From assembly GCF_000622085.1 (NCBI RefSeq), contig NZ_JHWL01000009.1, positions 1 through 64,000 of the forward strand: a stretch of 64,000 nt of DNA, written 5' to 3'. Below the pieces are notes generated by a model that saw only the letters and a program-made list of their open reading frames with translations, did not search any database and had not been told where the DNA came from. The position numbers were made by a program, and so were the translations under genes. Shown in pieces: positions 42,654 through 54,111 of this stretch (its first letter is position 1; each line of letters starts with the position of its first letter). This DNA is from Butyrivibrio proteoclasticus P6B7. GTDB taxonomy: Bacteria > Bacillota > Clostridia > Lachnospirales > Lachnospiraceae.

Positions 42654-43391
42654 TTATTTTAAAAGAGCTAAAACATCTTCATAGGACAAATATCTAAAGG
42701 GCTCGCTTGGATACTGTGCATACAACTCATCAATCTCATCCTCTGTAAGCTCTGTATCGCCGTCCATATAAACCTTCTGATCTGCCTGATCGTAGTACTC
42801 TTCATCCGCTTCACCTTCATCATACTTGCCATTACCGTTAGCATCATAATATCTAATGCTGTAAAGGGTATGAGTTGGTTCATCGTCAAAAGAGCTATCT
42901 CCTTCCCAAACATAAGTATACATGATAAGATCGCTTGCTCCAGCACTTCCATAAGCAGTCAGGGCATTCCCTCTTTCCACATAACAATACTCCACCAGAG
43001 AGCCCAGACCGAAAGGACCGCCAAATATAAGCTCTGCTTCTCCCTCCTGGTACCTGTAAAGAGCCATAAAACCTCCCCTTAAAGTCACCAGCTCAGGCAC
43101 ATCGTCATCATCCAGATACACAAGGTCATATTTGCAGCCATACATGGCTTCTTCATCTTCCTCGTGCTCCTCCTCTATGATCTCCCTAAATACTTCCTGC
43201 CAATCTTCTACATTAGTCTCATCATCTGTATCATCGTCATCTTCAGCATCTTCATCTTCTATATCTTCTGATCCGTCACTACTCTCTACGCTGACTTCCT
43301 CATCTGATAAATTCCACTGAATACCAAGCCCGCTGCATCCAGTCAGCACCATAGACATAGCACACAGTAATATAACAATCCTTTTCTTCAC
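42654..43391 (-). CDS. Lipoprotein with acidic linker
   Basis: 245 residues, GTG start behind GGAGGA. Lipobox VLTGCSG, then a strongly acidic linker (about 30-65), then YDLVYLDDDDVPELVTLRGG and RYYDANGNGKYDEGE, a calcium-loop-like motif seen in many Lachnospiraceae lipoproteins. It is the first of the four lipoprotein genes to be transcribed. Role unknown. Confidence 0.75.
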   Translation of the reverse strand: MKKRIVILLCAMSMVLTGCSGLGIQWNLSDEEVSVESSDGSEDIEDEDAEDDDDTDDETNVEDWQEVFREIIEEEHEEDEEAMYGCKYDLVYLDDDDVPELVTLRGGFMALYRYQEGEAELIFGGPFGLGSLVEYCYVERGNALTAYGSAGASDLIMYTYVWEGDSSFDDEPTHTLYSIRYYDANGNGKYDEGEADEEYYDQADQKVYMDGDTELTEDEIDELYAQYPSEPFRYLSYEDVLALLK

Positions 43392-43548
43392 TTACAGATT
43401 CCTCCAAATATAATCATCCCCGAAATCCATACCCCAATTCCGTAGAAAACCATCTACATAATATACAGATAAAGACCCAAAAATGTTGCAGAAAAATATA
43501 AAGATACAATCCAGAAAAACAAACGCCAGAGAAAGCCCCTGCCAAAAG

Positions 43549-43775
43549 GCATATTTGGAGATTTCCACCTGGGCCAAGGGGCTCTAAGCCTTACAGATGC
43601 GAGACATTTGCACGAGTGAGTAAGATGCACAGAAAAAAATCAGATAGATGTCGATTTCTATGAGTAACACGAAATGAGACATCTATCTGATTTTTGATGA
43701 TGCAGATTACCACGAGTAAACGCGAGCAGATGTAAGGCTTAGAGCCCCAAAAGCCCCGTGGAAATCCCAAATACC
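43549..43775. repeat. 227-bp nested inverted repeat (MITE-like or structured RNA)
   Basis: Outer arms of about 40 bases: left TTTGGAGATTTCCAC...GGGGCTCTAAGCCTTACA, right TGTAAGGCTTAGAGCCCC...GTGGAAATCCCAAA. An inner stem AATCAGATAGATGTC/GACATCTATCTGATT is followed by T-runs. The region between arms has two CACGAGT copies. It ends exactly at the ilvE stop codon and has no coding frame. It may be a miniature inverted-repeat element or a bidirectional terminator. Confidence 0.8.
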
Positions 43776-44807
43776 TTATTCGATTACGTGGATCCAGCCC
43801 TCGGGAGCTTCTACTGTGCCCATCTGGATACCTGTGAGGGTGTCGTAGAGCTTCTTGATTACAGGGCCCATCTCCTCCATACCACTTGCGAAGCAGATCT
43901 CCTTGCCGTGGTCATTGATCTTACCAACAGGGCTGATAACAGCAGCTGTTCCGCAAAGACCCATCTCTACGAAGTTCTCAACCTCTGAAAGCTTAACAGG
44001 TCTCTCCTCAACATTAAGACCAAGGATATCTCTTGCAACAGTTACGATTGATCTTCTTGTGATAGAAGGAAGGATTGAATCTGTGTGGGACTGTGGTACT
44101 ACAAGTCCGCCTTCCTTAGTTACGAAAATAATGTTAGCTCCACCAGTCTCCTCGATGTAAGTACGTGACTCAGCATCAAGATATACATTCTCTGCAAAGC
44201 CCTCTTCATGTGCTGTAACGATAGCATGAAGTGACATAGCATAGTTAAGACCAGCCTTGATATTACCTGTTCCGTGTGGAGCTGCTCTGTCAAAGTCAGA
44301 AATCTTAACAACGATTGGCTTAGCACCGCCCTTAAAGTATGGTCCAACAGGTGTTACAAAGATTCTGAACTGATACTCATCAGCAGGCTTAACACCGATA
44401 ACATTGCCTGTAGCGAACATAACAGGTCTGATGTAGAGAGTAGCACCGCTTCCATAAGGTGGAACCCAATCCTTATTGGCAGCAACAACTTCTTCAACAG
44501 CCTTGATAAATCTATCTTCTGGGAAAGGAGGCATCTCAAGTCTCTTAGCTGAATCTACCATTCTCTTGGCATTGAGATCAGGTCTGAAAGTAACAATCTT
44601 GCCATCCTCTGTCTCGTAGGCCTTAAGTCCCTCAAAACACTCCTGAGCATAGTGAAGAACGCCGGAATCCTCGCTTAACACGACTCTTGAGTCCTCTGTA
44701 AGAGTTCCCTCATCCCACTTACCATCCTTGTAGTTGGAGACAAATCTCTTATCAGCAACCATGTAACTAAATCCAATATTTGCCCAATCCAAATTCTTCT
44801 TGCTCAT
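43776..44807 (-). CDS. ilvE: Branched-chain amino acid aminotransferase
   Basis: A 343-residue class IV PLP enzyme: QECFEGLKAYETEDG, YIRPVMFATGNVIGV, GGNIKAG-like GNIKAGLNYAMS with the catalytic lysine, ETGGANIIFVTKEGGL and LCGTAAVISPVGKI. It makes leucine, isoleucine and valine from their keto acids. It stands apart from the other ilv/leu genes, with AI-2E transporter upstream and the inverted repeat downstream. Confidence 0.96.
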   Translation of the reverse strand: MSKKNLDWANIGFSYMVADKRFVSNYKDGKWDEGTLTEDSRVVLSEDSGVLHYAQECFEGLKAYETEDGKIVTFRPDLNAKRMVDSAKRLEMPPFPEDRFIKAVEEVVAANKDWVPPYGSGATLYIRPVMFATGNVIGVKPADEYQFRIFVTPVGPYFKGGAKPIVVKISDFDRAAPHGTGNIKAGLNYAMSLHAIVTAHEEGFAENVYLDAESRTYIEETGGANIIFVTKEGGLVVPQSHTDSILPSITRRSIVTVARDILGLNVEERPVKLSEVENFVEMGLCGTAAVISPVGKINDHGKEICFASGMEEMGPVIKKLYDTLTGIQMGTVEAPEGWIHVIE

Positions 44808-44880
44808 AACTTCTCCTCACTTTTTTCATATTACTTTAGCACATCAAAGCACTAATAAATTCAATTATAATCCAATAAAA

Positions 44881-44920
44881 TCGTCCGTCAAGAGTACAAA
44901 CTTACTGACGGACGATTTTT
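44881..44920. terminator. Bidirectional terminator
   Basis: CGTCCGTCA and TGACGGACG pair around a 19-base loop. T-runs follow on both strands (ATTTTTTA on plus, ATTTTATTG on minus). It separates the AI-2E transporter gene from ilvE. Confidence 0.85.
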
Positions 44921-44960
44921 TATAACTTGATCAATATTAATCTTTTCTAATCAATCTTGA

Positions 44961-46373
44961 TTATTTCTTTTCACCATCCACCTTGTCATCGGCCTTCTTC
45001 TCTTTCTTAGCGCCAAACTTAGGCAGATTCTTAAGCTTGAAGACCTTCTTAAATGTAGATGTGTGGCTCCTTGAGTTGAACTTGGTGTTGTTCTTATCGC
45101 TAAGAAGCTTATACTCTGACTCCTCTATATAAGCCAGATCATCATAATCTCTTGTATTAGTACTAAGTCCCTTCTGGATCAGGAGCTTATTTGTAATCCT
45201 TGAAACCAGTGCATAGAACACCGCAAAGATTGGAACTCCCACAAGCCATCCAACGATTCCCCAGATTCCGCCAAAGAACGTAATAGCAAAGATAACCCAA
45301 AAGCTTGAAAGTCCTGTAGAGTTACCAATGATGGCAGGTCCAAGGATATTGCCGTCAAACTGCTGCAGAATAATAACAAAGATAAGGAACACCAATGCCT
45401 TAATAGGATTGATCATTACCAGCAAAAGAGCTCCCATTCCGCCACCAATATATGGTCCAAAGAAAGGAATAATATTGGTAACACCAACAATAACTGCAAT
45501 CAGCACTGGATATGAGATTCCAAGGAAAAGACATCCAAAGTAGCAGATAATTCCAATGATAAGAGAATCAATAAGCTTACCACCAATGAATCCTTGGAAT
45601 GTATTGTTCACAAATCTAAAGCCGCCGATAAGCTCGTTGGCAAAATCCTCTTTAAACGCAGCATAGCAAAGCTTCTTACCCTGAGTTGTAAAGGTCTCTT
45701 TAGAATTAAGAATATAAATAGCAACGATAAAGCCAACGATGAAATCAAAGAGCACCTTGATAACCCCAAGAAAGCTCTGGGAAGCCACCTTAAGGACCTT
45801 GGAATAAGCCTTGGCATCTGTGGGAATAAGGGGCATAAGCTTCTTGGTAAGGAAATCACTTAAGTTCTCGTAGTAAGCATCCAGCTGTGAATCCACAAAG
45901 GATTGAAGATCAGGGTTATTAGCCAACAGGTTGTTGGAATAGATATCAACCTGTCTGATATATGAAGGAAGATTTCTATTAATCTCCTTGATACTGCTGA
46001 TTATCTGAGGAATGATGATACTGAACAAGCTGTAAAGGATATAAAAAAAGATAACCATAGTAATCACGATAGCAATCTTCCTCATCTGGGATCTTTTCTT
46101 TTTATCAGCCCCTGCAGATCTTGAAACATCAAATCCAAGCCTCTTATAAATAGGCTCCAGAATCATAGTCTCAATTCCTGTTAAAAGAGGAATCAAGAGA
46201 TATGCAATTATGGCACCCACGATAATTCCTGACAGGGCGTCCACCACCGTATTGAATCCGGAAACAATAGTCTTGGTATTAAAAATCACATAGTAAGATA
46301 GCATCAGACATATTGCCAGGATGAATATGGTCATTGCCCATGTTACCTGATTTTTCTCTGGTCTCATTTTCAT
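44961..46373 (-). CDS. AI-2E family transporter
   Basis: A 470-residue protein with seven to eight membrane helices; conserved family segments VGVTNIIPFFGPYIGGGMGA, FDGNILGPAIIGNSTGLSSF and IFGGIWGIVGWLVGVPIFAV are clear. The C-terminal 80 residues are a lysine-rich cytoplasmic tail. Family members include the TqsA exporter and sodium/proton antiporters, so autoinducer export is not assured. It ends at a bidirectional terminator. Confidence 0.85.
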   Translation of the reverse strand: MKMRPEKNQVTWAMTIFILAICLMLSYYVIFNTKTIVSGFNTVVDALSGIIVGAIIAYLLIPLLTGIETMILEPIYKRLGFDVSRSAGADKKKRSQMRKIAIVITMVIFFYILYSLFSIIIPQIISSIKEINRNLPSYIRQVDIYSNNLLANNPDLQSFVDSQLDAYYENLSDFLTKKLMPLIPTDAKAYSKVLKVASQSFLGVIKVLFDFIVGFIVAIYILNSKETFTTQGKKLCYAAFKEDFANELIGGFRFVNNTFQGFIGGKLIDSLIIGIICYFGCLFLGISYPVLIAVIVGVTNIIPFFGPYIGGGMGALLLVMINPIKALVFLIFVIILQQFDGNILGPAIIGNSTGLSSFWVIFAITFFGGIWGIVGWLVGVPIFAVFYALVSRITNKLLIQKGLSTNTRDYDDLAYIEESEYKLLSDKNNTKFNSRSHTSTFKKVFKLKNLPKFGAKKEKKADDKVDGEKK

Positions 46374-46410
46374 AAAACACTACCACCTCTAAAGAAATTG
46401 ACTAAAACTA

Positions 46411-47232
46411 TTATTCCTTGATAAGTCCATCAAGAACATACACAAGGCTGTCCAGATAATCATTCTCCACATCCTCAGCCTTACCAGCATCGATAAGACC
46501 AGCAATCTTAGGATCAAGAGGAATACGACCCAGAATATCGATTCCCTTTGAAGCTGCATAGCTCTCAATCTTACTCTCACCAAAGATATTGATAGGCTCT
46601 CCACAATGTGGACAGCTCATATAGCTCATATTCTCTACAATTCCAAGTACAGGAATATTCATCATATTGGCCATGTTAACAGCCTTCTCAACGATCATTC
46701 CTACAAGCTCCTGTGGAGTTGAAACAACGATGATTCCGTCTACAGGAAGAGACTGGAATACAGTAAGAGGTACATCTCCTGTTCCTGGAGGCATATCTAC
46801 GAACATGAAGTCCACATCTCCCCAGTTAACATCAGTCCAGAACTGCTTAACGATTCCTGCGATAACAGGACCTCTCCAGATAACTGGATCCGTCTCATTA
46901 TCCATAAGCATATTAAGGGACATAACCTTAAGGCCGCCCTCTGTAACAGCAGGTAAAAGACCTGTCTCATCTGCATAATTAGCTTTGCCGATTCCAAACA
47001 TCTTAGGAATTGAAGGGCCTGTGATATCAGCATCCATGATAGCTGTCTTATAGCCCTTTTTATTCATTGCAACAGCGGAAAGACCTGTAACAAGGCTCTT
47101 ACCTACGCCGCCCTTACCGCTTACGATTCCAATTACTTTTTTAACATGTGAGTGTTCTGAAAGATTGACTTTAAAGCTGTCCTCCATCTGCTTCTTAAAG
47201 TCTTCTGGTTTCTTGCCGTGTCCGTTTGCCAT
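46411..47232 (-). CDS. Mrp/NBP35 family P-loop ATPase
   Basis: 273 residues. Deviant Walker A GIVSGKGGVGKSLVTGLSA, switch region VDMPPGTGDVPLTVFQSL, and MSYMSCPHCGEPINIFGE with the CxxC pair that holds a bridging iron-sulfur cluster. These ATPases carry Fe-S clusters to apoproteins. It lies downstream of the glycosyltransferase gene. Confidence 0.92.
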   Translation of the reverse strand: MANGHGKKPEDFKKQMEDSFKVNLSEHSHVKKVIGIVSGKGGVGKSLVTGLSAVAMNKKGYKTAIMDADITGPSIPKMFGIGKANYADETGLLPAVTEGGLKVMSLNMLMDNETDPVIWRGPVIAGIVKQFWTDVNWGDVDFMFVDMPPGTGDVPLTVFQSLPVDGIIVVSTPQELVGMIVEKAVNMANMMNIPVLGIVENMSYMSCPHCGEPINIFGESKIESYAASKGIDILGRIPLDPKIAGLIDAGKAEDVENDYLDSLVYVLDGLIKE

Positions 47233-47289
47233 TACTACTAAATCTCCGTTTCATATTTCTTTTTAATAATCACATAAAAGAGCTATCTA

Positions 47290-48279
47290 TCAGATATCTC
47301 TTGTGTAGATATTCTCTGCCTTAGCCCTGTCCTTATCATCAGCTACATAGTCCTGAATAATAAAGCGTGGCCTGCTCTTAACCTCAAGGTAAATCTTGCC
47401 AATATACTCTCCTATAACTCCAAGAGAGATCATGATAAGTCCGCCAATTGCCCAAACAGAAACAAGGGTTGAAGTCCAACCTGGCTCTGTATGGCCATAA
47501 AAGTGAACTGCAATACTATAAATAAGTGCAATAATACTTATAAAGAAAATAAAGAATCCAAGGCTTGTAATAAGCTTGATAGGCTTAGTACTAAGGCTTG
47601 TGATACCTTCAATCGCAAAGCTAAGCATCTTCTTAAGAGGATACTTACTCTCTCCTGCAAATCGCTCTGCTCTCTCATAGTAGACAACATCGGTGTTAAA
47701 GCCCACCATAGGCACAATTCCTCTAAGGAAAAGATTAACCTCTCCAAAATCAGAAAGGGCCAGAAGGGCACGTCTGCTCATAAGTCTGTAGTCAGCGTGG
47801 TTGTAAACAGTCTTACCGCCCATGCTGTTGATCAGCTTATAAAATGACTCGGCTGTGAATCTCTTAAAGAAAGTGTCTGTAGCTCTTTTACTCCTGACAC
47901 CATAGACAATATCAGCGCCTTCATTGAACTTATCCACCATCTCATCAATGGCATTGATGTCGTCCTGAAGATCTGCATCCAAAGAAATGGCTGCATCGCA
48001 GATATCCTTAACAGTCATAAGGCCTGCTAAGAGAGCGTTCTGATGTCCCATGTTCTTAGAAAGGTTAATGCCCTGGAATATCTCATTTTCCTCATGAAGC
48101 TTTTTGATTATGTTCCAGGTCTCATCCTTGGATCCATCATTAACAAATAGAACCCTGCTATCAGAAGAAATCTTACCGGAAGCGATAAGCTCTTTAACCT
48201 TGGCCTCGAGACGCTTAGAGGTCTCTGGTAAAACTTCCTGCTCGTTGTAGCAAGGAACTACACAAAATAATCTATTCAT
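47290..48279 (-). CDS. GT2 family glycosyltransferase (GtrB/DPM1-like)
   Basis: About 329 residues. A GT-A domain (FCVVPCYNEQEVLPETSKRL, FVNDGSKDETWNII, ISLDADLQDD as DxD region, YGVRSKRATDTFFKR) is followed by two C-terminal membrane helices. This layout transfers sugars to undecaprenyl phosphate. The start at 48279 follows GGAGGA. The sugar and acceptor glycan are unknown. Confidence 0.9.
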   Translation of the reverse strand: MNRLFCVVPCYNEQEVLPETSKRLEAKVKELIASGKISSDSRVLFVNDGSKDETWNIIKKLHEENEIFQGINLSKNMGHQNALLAGLMTVKDICDAAISLDADLQDDINAIDEMVDKFNEGADIVYGVRSKRATDTFFKRFTAESFYKLINSMGGKTVYNHADYRLMSRRALLALSDFGEVNLFLRGIVPMVGFNTDVVYYERAERFAGESKYPLKKMLSFAIEGITSLSTKPIKLITSLGFFIFFISIIALIYSIAVHFYGHTEPGWTSTLVSVWAIGGLIMISLGVIGEYIGKIYLEVKSRPRFIIQDYVADDKDRAKAENIYTRDI

Positions 48280-48344
48280 ATAATCCTCCAGATTAGAATT
48301 TACGCACTTATACAATAATAATATATCACTGATTTAAGTTAAAG

Positions 48345-48382
48345 CCAAAAATAAAGAGTGCAAACTTTGAAATTTGCACTCT
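48345..48382 (-). terminator. Terminator after leuD
   Basis: GAGTGCAAA and TTTGCACTC pair on the minus strand, followed by TTTATTTTT. It lies about 40 bases beyond the leuD stop codon. Confidence 0.85.
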
Positions 48383-48422
48383 CTTATCTCACGACTTAAA
48401 ACATAACCCAGCGAAAGTCTCA

Positions 48423-48911
48423 TCAATTGGCGTTTATATAATTGATAAGTCCCTCAGAGTCAATTATCTTTTGCATGAACTCAGGAAATGCCTGACCCTT
48501 AAAGGTCTTACCTGTGGTCTCATCTGTGATAAGACCGGAATCAAAATCGATACTTACAACATCGCCAGCCTTGATAGCATCGGCAGCCTCCTCACATTCA
48601 ATGATTGGAAGTCCGATATTGATGCTGTTTCTGTAAAAGATTCTTGCAAAGCTCTTAGCTATTACGCAGCTAACACCAGAAGCCTTGATGGCAATTGGAG
48701 CATGCTCTCTTGATGAGCCGCAACCAAAGTTCTTGTCAGCAACAATAATATCTCCAGCCTGAACCTTAGAAGCAAAGTCAGCGTCGATATCCTCCATGCA
48801 GTGCTTGGCAAGCTCCGCATGATCTGTAGTATTAAGATATCTTGCAGGGATTATTACATCAGTATCAACGTTATCACCATATTTAAAAACTGTTCCTTTT
48901 GCAGCCTTCAT
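48423..48911 (-). CDS. leuD: 3-isopropylmalate dehydratase small subunit
   Basis: A 162-residue swivelling domain with [39 protein letters not shown] and [11 protein letters not shown]. With LeuC it isomerises isopropylmalate in leucine synthesis. It follows leuC by about 35 bases. Confidence 0.96.
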   Translation of the reverse strand: MKAAKGTVFKYGDNVDTDVIIPARYLNTTDHAELAKHCMEDIDADFASKVQAGDIIVADKNFGCGSSREHAPIAIKASGVSCVIAKSFARIFYRNSINIGLPIIECEEAADAIKAGDVVSIDFDSGLITDETTGKTFKGQAFPEFMQKIIDSEGLINYINAN

Positions 48912-48945
48912 ATTACACCATCCTTTTCTTAGCTATTTGTCAGTA

Positions 48946-50217
48946 TTAAAGCCCCAATTCTGAAGGCTGTGAGAGTTTACCAGTAACAGCACTTGTAGCA
49001 GCAACTGCAGGTGATGCAAGATAAATCTCTGAATCTATAGCTCCCATTCGTCCAACAAAGTTCCTGTTGGTGGTGGATACGCATCTCTCCTTGGAAGCAA
49101 GGACGCCCATATATCCGCCAAGACATGGTCCACAGGTAGGTGTAGAAACGACGGCACCGGCCTCGATGAAAATCCTAAGAAGACCCTCTTCCATGGCATC
49201 CATGTAAATCTTCTGGGTTGCAGGGATCACGATACATCTGACTCCCTCTGCAACGTGATGGTCTGTAAGGATCTCAGCAGCTATTCTAAGGTCATCGATA
49301 CGACCATTTGTGCAGGATCCGATAACAACCTGATCAATCTTGATATCATCGATATCATCAAAGGTATGTGTATTCTCTGGAAGATGTGGGAATGCAACTG
49401 TAGGCTTAAGCTGACTTAAGTCAATTGTGTACTCCTCGTCGTAGATTGCATCCTCATCTGCCTCATAGACAGTGAACTTCTTACCTGGCGCATGCTCCTG
49501 CATGTAAGCAAGGGCCACATCGTCAACAGGGAAGATACCGTTCTTACCGCCAGCCTCAATTGCCATGTTAGCGATTGTAAATCTGTCGTCCATAGTAAGG
49601 TTCTTAATGCCCTCGCCCACGAACTCCATAGATTTATAAAGAGCTCCATCAACACCGATCATACCGATGATATGAAGGATCACATCCTTACCACTTACCC
49701 ACTTGGATGGCTTACCAACGATGTTGAACTTGATAGCAGAAGGAACCTTGAACCATGCCTTTCCTGTTGCCATTCCAGCTGCCATATCGGTAGATCCAAT
49801 ACCAGTTGAGAATGCTCCCAAAGCTCCGTAGGTACAAGTATGTGAATCTGCACCGATGATCAGATCTCCAGCCACTGTAAGACCTTTTTCTGGTAAAAGA
49901 GCATGCTCAATACCCATCTGTCCAACTTCAAAATAGTTAGTGATCTTATTTCTTACTGCAAATTCTCTAACGCACTTGCAGTTCTCTGCTGACTTAATAT
50001 CCTTGTTAGGAACGAAGTGATCAGGAACAAGAGCAATCTTATCTTTATCAAATACACCCTTCTTACTGAACTTCTCCATTTCCTTGATTGCAACAGGGCT
50101 TGTGATGTCATTGCCAAGAACAAGGTCAAGATTTGCCTCAATAAGCTGTCCTGCCTCTACTTTTTCAAGTCCTGCGTGGGCTGCCAGTATCTTCTGGCTC
50201 ATGGTCATTTGGCTCAT
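48946..50217 (-). CDS. leuC: 3-isopropylmalate dehydratase large subunit
   Basis: A 423-residue aconitase-family protein with [4Fe-4S] ligands in [20 protein letters not shown] and [20 protein letters not shown], and [20 protein letters not shown]. This is the short type-2 large subunit with its small subunit encoded separately. Two Met starts are possible; AGGAGA suits the first. Confidence 0.96.
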   Translation of the reverse strand: MSQMTMSQKILAAHAGLEKVEAGQLIEANLDLVLGNDITSPVAIKEMEKFSKKGVFDKDKIALVPDHFVPNKDIKSAENCKCVREFAVRNKITNYFEVGQMGIEHALLPEKGLTVAGDLIIGADSHTCTYGALGAFSTGIGSTDMAAGMATGKAWFKVPSAIKFNIVGKPSKWVSGKDVILHIIGMIGVDGALYKSMEFVGEGIKNLTMDDRFTIANMAIEAGGKNGIFPVDDVALAYMQEHAPGKKFTVYEADEDAIYDEEYTIDLSQLKPTVAFPHLPENTHTFDDIDDIKIDQVVIGSCTNGRIDDLRIAAEILTDHHVAEGVRCIVIPATQKIYMDAMEEGLLRIFIEAGAVVSTPTCGPCLGGYMGVLASKERCVSTTNRNFVGRMGAIDSEIYLASPAVAATSAVTGKLSQPSELGL

Positions 50218-50321
50218 ACTGTCATACTCTCCTAACTTTTCATCAATAATCTATGCATAAATATAACATAATGAACTTCGGCAAAACACATAACAAATTT
50301 AATCGTTTTTCTTGATCTATA

Positions 50322-52865
50322 TTAATATTCTTTTTTACTGATCATGACTGTTGCAAATCCGTAGATAACAAGAAGCATAAGGCCAGTTACGCTCATGACA
50401 AGACCAGATTTAAAGCCCTCTGGAGTGTATGTAACTCTGATCTCATGAACTCCTCCATAAACAGGAATAGCCATAAGTCCGTAATCTGCTGTAAGGATAG
50501 GCGTATCAACTCCGTCTACAGTACAGCTAAAGCCCTTTGTATTAGGCACTGAGAAGAATACCAAAGTGCTGTCCTTAAGAGCTGCTGTTGTTGCGCTAAA
50601 GCCATAGGTATCAGGCTCAAAGGAAGTGCAGGCTGTAGCCTTTCTCTTGGTACACTCTGCTGTAAAGTTCTCATAAGTAAATACATCTGAAGTAAGATCC
50701 TCGGCTGTAAGCTCATCCATAGCCAGAGAATCGCCGTATTTAAGGGCATCCTCATCTGAGATTATAAGAACTCTTGAAAGATCCATATCGTGATCCTTGA
50801 TCTCAAGATCCTCCCACTCAGACTCTGTAATGTAGTAGTCGTAGGCAAATCCCATAGGGATGTAGTTGAGGTTCTCAAATACGTCAAAGCCGTCCTGAGA
50901 ATTGATAAAGTAATACCCTTCTGTACCTTCTCCCTTCTCATAGATTCTGTTCTTATTAACGCTGGCATTTTCGAAGTAATACCTTGCAGAAAGAATCGCT
51001 TTAAGACCAACTCTGTCTGTTGGGATATTGGTCTCAACAGTTCTTGTGATATCTCCTGTTCCCTTCAGGAAATCAAAGATTTCAGAAGGCACAGTACTAA
51101 GGAAGCAGTGGATTGAAGGAATTCCCCAGACCATATCGTAGTTGGTGGAGGTACTGTCCACTTCGCCCCTTGCAAAAGAGCTGTCATCTACATAAACCTT
51201 ATTAAAGAGCATCTGCTCCTGCCACATCTTCTTACCCTTGTCAGTAATGATGGTGCTACTGTTCTTAACTGGTACGAATGTAGCAACGATGCAGGCGATT
51301 ATAGTAGCAAAAAGGAAAATCCTGTCTCTAACTGTAGGTCCGGCATTCTGTCCTGCTCTTCTAATGAATTTCTTAGGAATAGCAAACACGATAAGAAGAA
51401 GCATAAGGCAAAGAATTGCTGTTCCCAGAACTCCTCTTAAGAAGATGTACTTGTTCTCTGCCATCTTCATATAAACAACCTTGCCGTTGTCGTCTGTTGA
51501 TGGGATAAAGTACACTGCCACGAAGAAAAGGAAAAGTGAAACTGCAACAATTACACCCTTCTTGATCTGAGGAGTATTGCCTCTCTCCAAAGCCTTGGCT
51601 GTCATAAGGCACATAAGAAGCACAGGCATGTAGAACCATCTTGCATAATATGAGCTGTTAAACATAGAGAAGGAAGCGTTAAGTACAGGGATAGCTGCAA
51701 ATACAACGCATACCTTGAACAGATCCTTCATCCAATTTTTCTTTTTCTTGTTAAGAAGGAAGAATGCAACAACGCCAGATACACCAAACATTGGAATATA
51801 GGCAGCAAGAGACGCATTCTTAACTGTTGTTGTGTAAAAGAGAGTTCCCTTACCGATAATATCTGTGATCATGGAAACACTCTTAAGAATATCCCAGAGA
51901 AGCTTCTCACTAGGATATACAAAGATGTTGTAGCCATTTATAAAGTTATCAAGACGGCTGTTACCCTGAATTCCAGCATAGGCCTGCATAAGGAAAAAGC
52001 CTGCTAAAAGAACTCCGAACACGCCACCAAACAACGCTCTATTGAACATTCTAAAGGAGTTCTCAAGCTTGTTGTATCTAACGTATCTAACAATGAAGTA
52101 GATAATAAGGAACAGAACCTGACCAAAGAAGAAGTAATAGTTGATGATAGACATAATTGCAGTCATCAGGGCAAAGAGAATAAATCTTTTGCCACCAGGA
52201 ACAAACTTCTTATTAGTGTTCTGATCATCAAGAGCCATGAGATTATCAAAGGCTAAAAGGAACAATGGGAAGAAGCATACTGAGTCTGTAAAGTGGTTAA
52301 ACACGATGTTGCAGGCATTAAAACCAGAGAAGGCATAAAGGAAGCCTCCGATCATGGCGTAGATATACTTATTAACATGCTTCTTAAGATAAAGATATGC
52401 TGTGCATGAAGCTGTAGCATACTTAAGAGCCATCAGAAATGGCATAAGGTATGGAATGGTACTTTCATTAAACAGTGTTGTGATCCAGAAGAATGGACTT
52501 CCCCAAAGATAAAAAGCGAAGTCACCAAACATAGTTCCGCCAAGATCCGCATTCCAGTTCCAGAAGAACTGTCCGCTCTTAACTGCCCTGTGGGCAAGAA
52601 TATAGAATGGAATCTGCTGAACGTTATAGTCTCCATAATAGAAGAATGGAAGTCCCCTTGAAATCAGAATAGGAAGAATAGAGAGGACATACATAAGAAA
52701 GCCGCCAAAGAACATTATAACGGGAGTATAATAGCTCTTTCTCTTACTTGCCTTCTTGACCTCTTTAGATACAGCCTCATCTCCTGCCCTTTTATTCTGA
52801 GCATCATCCTGGCTGCTGGAAATTTCTCTTTCAATAATAAATTCGTTCTCGCTTGATTGACTCAT
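50322..52865 (-). CDS. YfhO family membrane protein
   Basis: An 847-residue protein with about 12-14 helices: cytoplasmic acidic N-terminus, SRGLPFFYYGDYNVQQIPFY, GGTMFGDFAFYLWGSPFFW and a large C-terminal extracellular region (VEVSA-like DGVDTPILTADYGLMAIPVY). YfhO proteins are needed for glycosylation of lipoteichoic acid or related polymers in Gram-positive bacteria. It precedes leuC in transcription order but has its own upstream region. Confidence 0.85.
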   Translation of the reverse strand: MSQSSENEFIIEREISSSQDDAQNKRAGDEAVSKEVKKASKRKSYYTPVIMFFGGFLMYVLSILPILISRGLPFFYYGDYNVQQIPFYILAHRAVKSGQFFWNWNADLGGTMFGDFAFYLWGSPFFWITTLFNESTIPYLMPFLMALKYATASCTAYLYLKKHVNKYIYAMIGGFLYAFSGFNACNIVFNHFTDSVCFFPLFLLAFDNLMALDDQNTNKKFVPGGKRFILFALMTAIMSIINYYFFFGQVLFLIIYFIVRYVRYNKLENSFRMFNRALFGGVFGVLLAGFFLMQAYAGIQGNSRLDNFINGYNIFVYPSEKLLWDILKSVSMITDIIGKGTLFYTTTVKNASLAAYIPMFGVSGVVAFFLLNKKKKNWMKDLFKVCVVFAAIPVLNASFSMFNSSYYARWFYMPVLLMCLMTAKALERGNTPQIKKGVIVAVSLFLFFVAVYFIPSTDDNGKVVYMKMAENKYIFLRGVLGTAILCLMLLLIVFAIPKKFIRRAGQNAGPTVRDRIFLFATIIACIVATFVPVKNSSTIITDKGKKMWQEQMLFNKVYVDDSSFARGEVDSTSTNYDMVWGIPSIHCFLSTVPSEIFDFLKGTGDITRTVETNIPTDRVGLKAILSARYYFENASVNKNRIYEKGEGTEGYYFINSQDGFDVFENLNYIPMGFAYDYYITESEWEDLEIKDHDMDLSRVLIISDEDALKYGDSLAMDELTAEDLTSDVFTYENFTAECTKRKATACTSFEPDTYGFSATTAALKDSTLVFFSVPNTKGFSCTVDGVDTPILTADYGLMAIPVYGGVHEIRVTYTPEGFKSGLVMSVTGLMLLVIYGFATVMISKKEY

Positions 52866-52906
52866 TTAAACCTCGTAAATAATATGAATATTTTCTTCTC
52901 TCACTC

Positions 52907-52940
52907 AAAAAGAGTGCCACCTTATCAGATGACACTCTTT
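52907..52940 (-). terminator. Terminator after ilvC
   Basis: AAAGAGTG and CACTCTTT pair around a partly paired middle section and are followed by TTGAG on the minus strand. It is about 40 bases beyond the ilvC stop. Confidence 0.75.
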
Positions 52941-52976
52941 AATATTAGCCTAATTCATAAACATTTTCAACGAGGC

Positions 52977-54035
<1,059 letters not shown>

Positions 54036-54111
54036 CTATATTAATTTTGAATTCTCAAAATCATATACGTTACTAATGCTATTAATTAGCTCCTGTTAAA
54101 AGAGCTATCTC

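Noticed and set aside
43392-43577. A 61-codon minus-strand frame upstream of the lipoprotein genes
   Set aside because: It begins inside the inverted repeat, has no ribosome binding site and more likely covers the promoter region.
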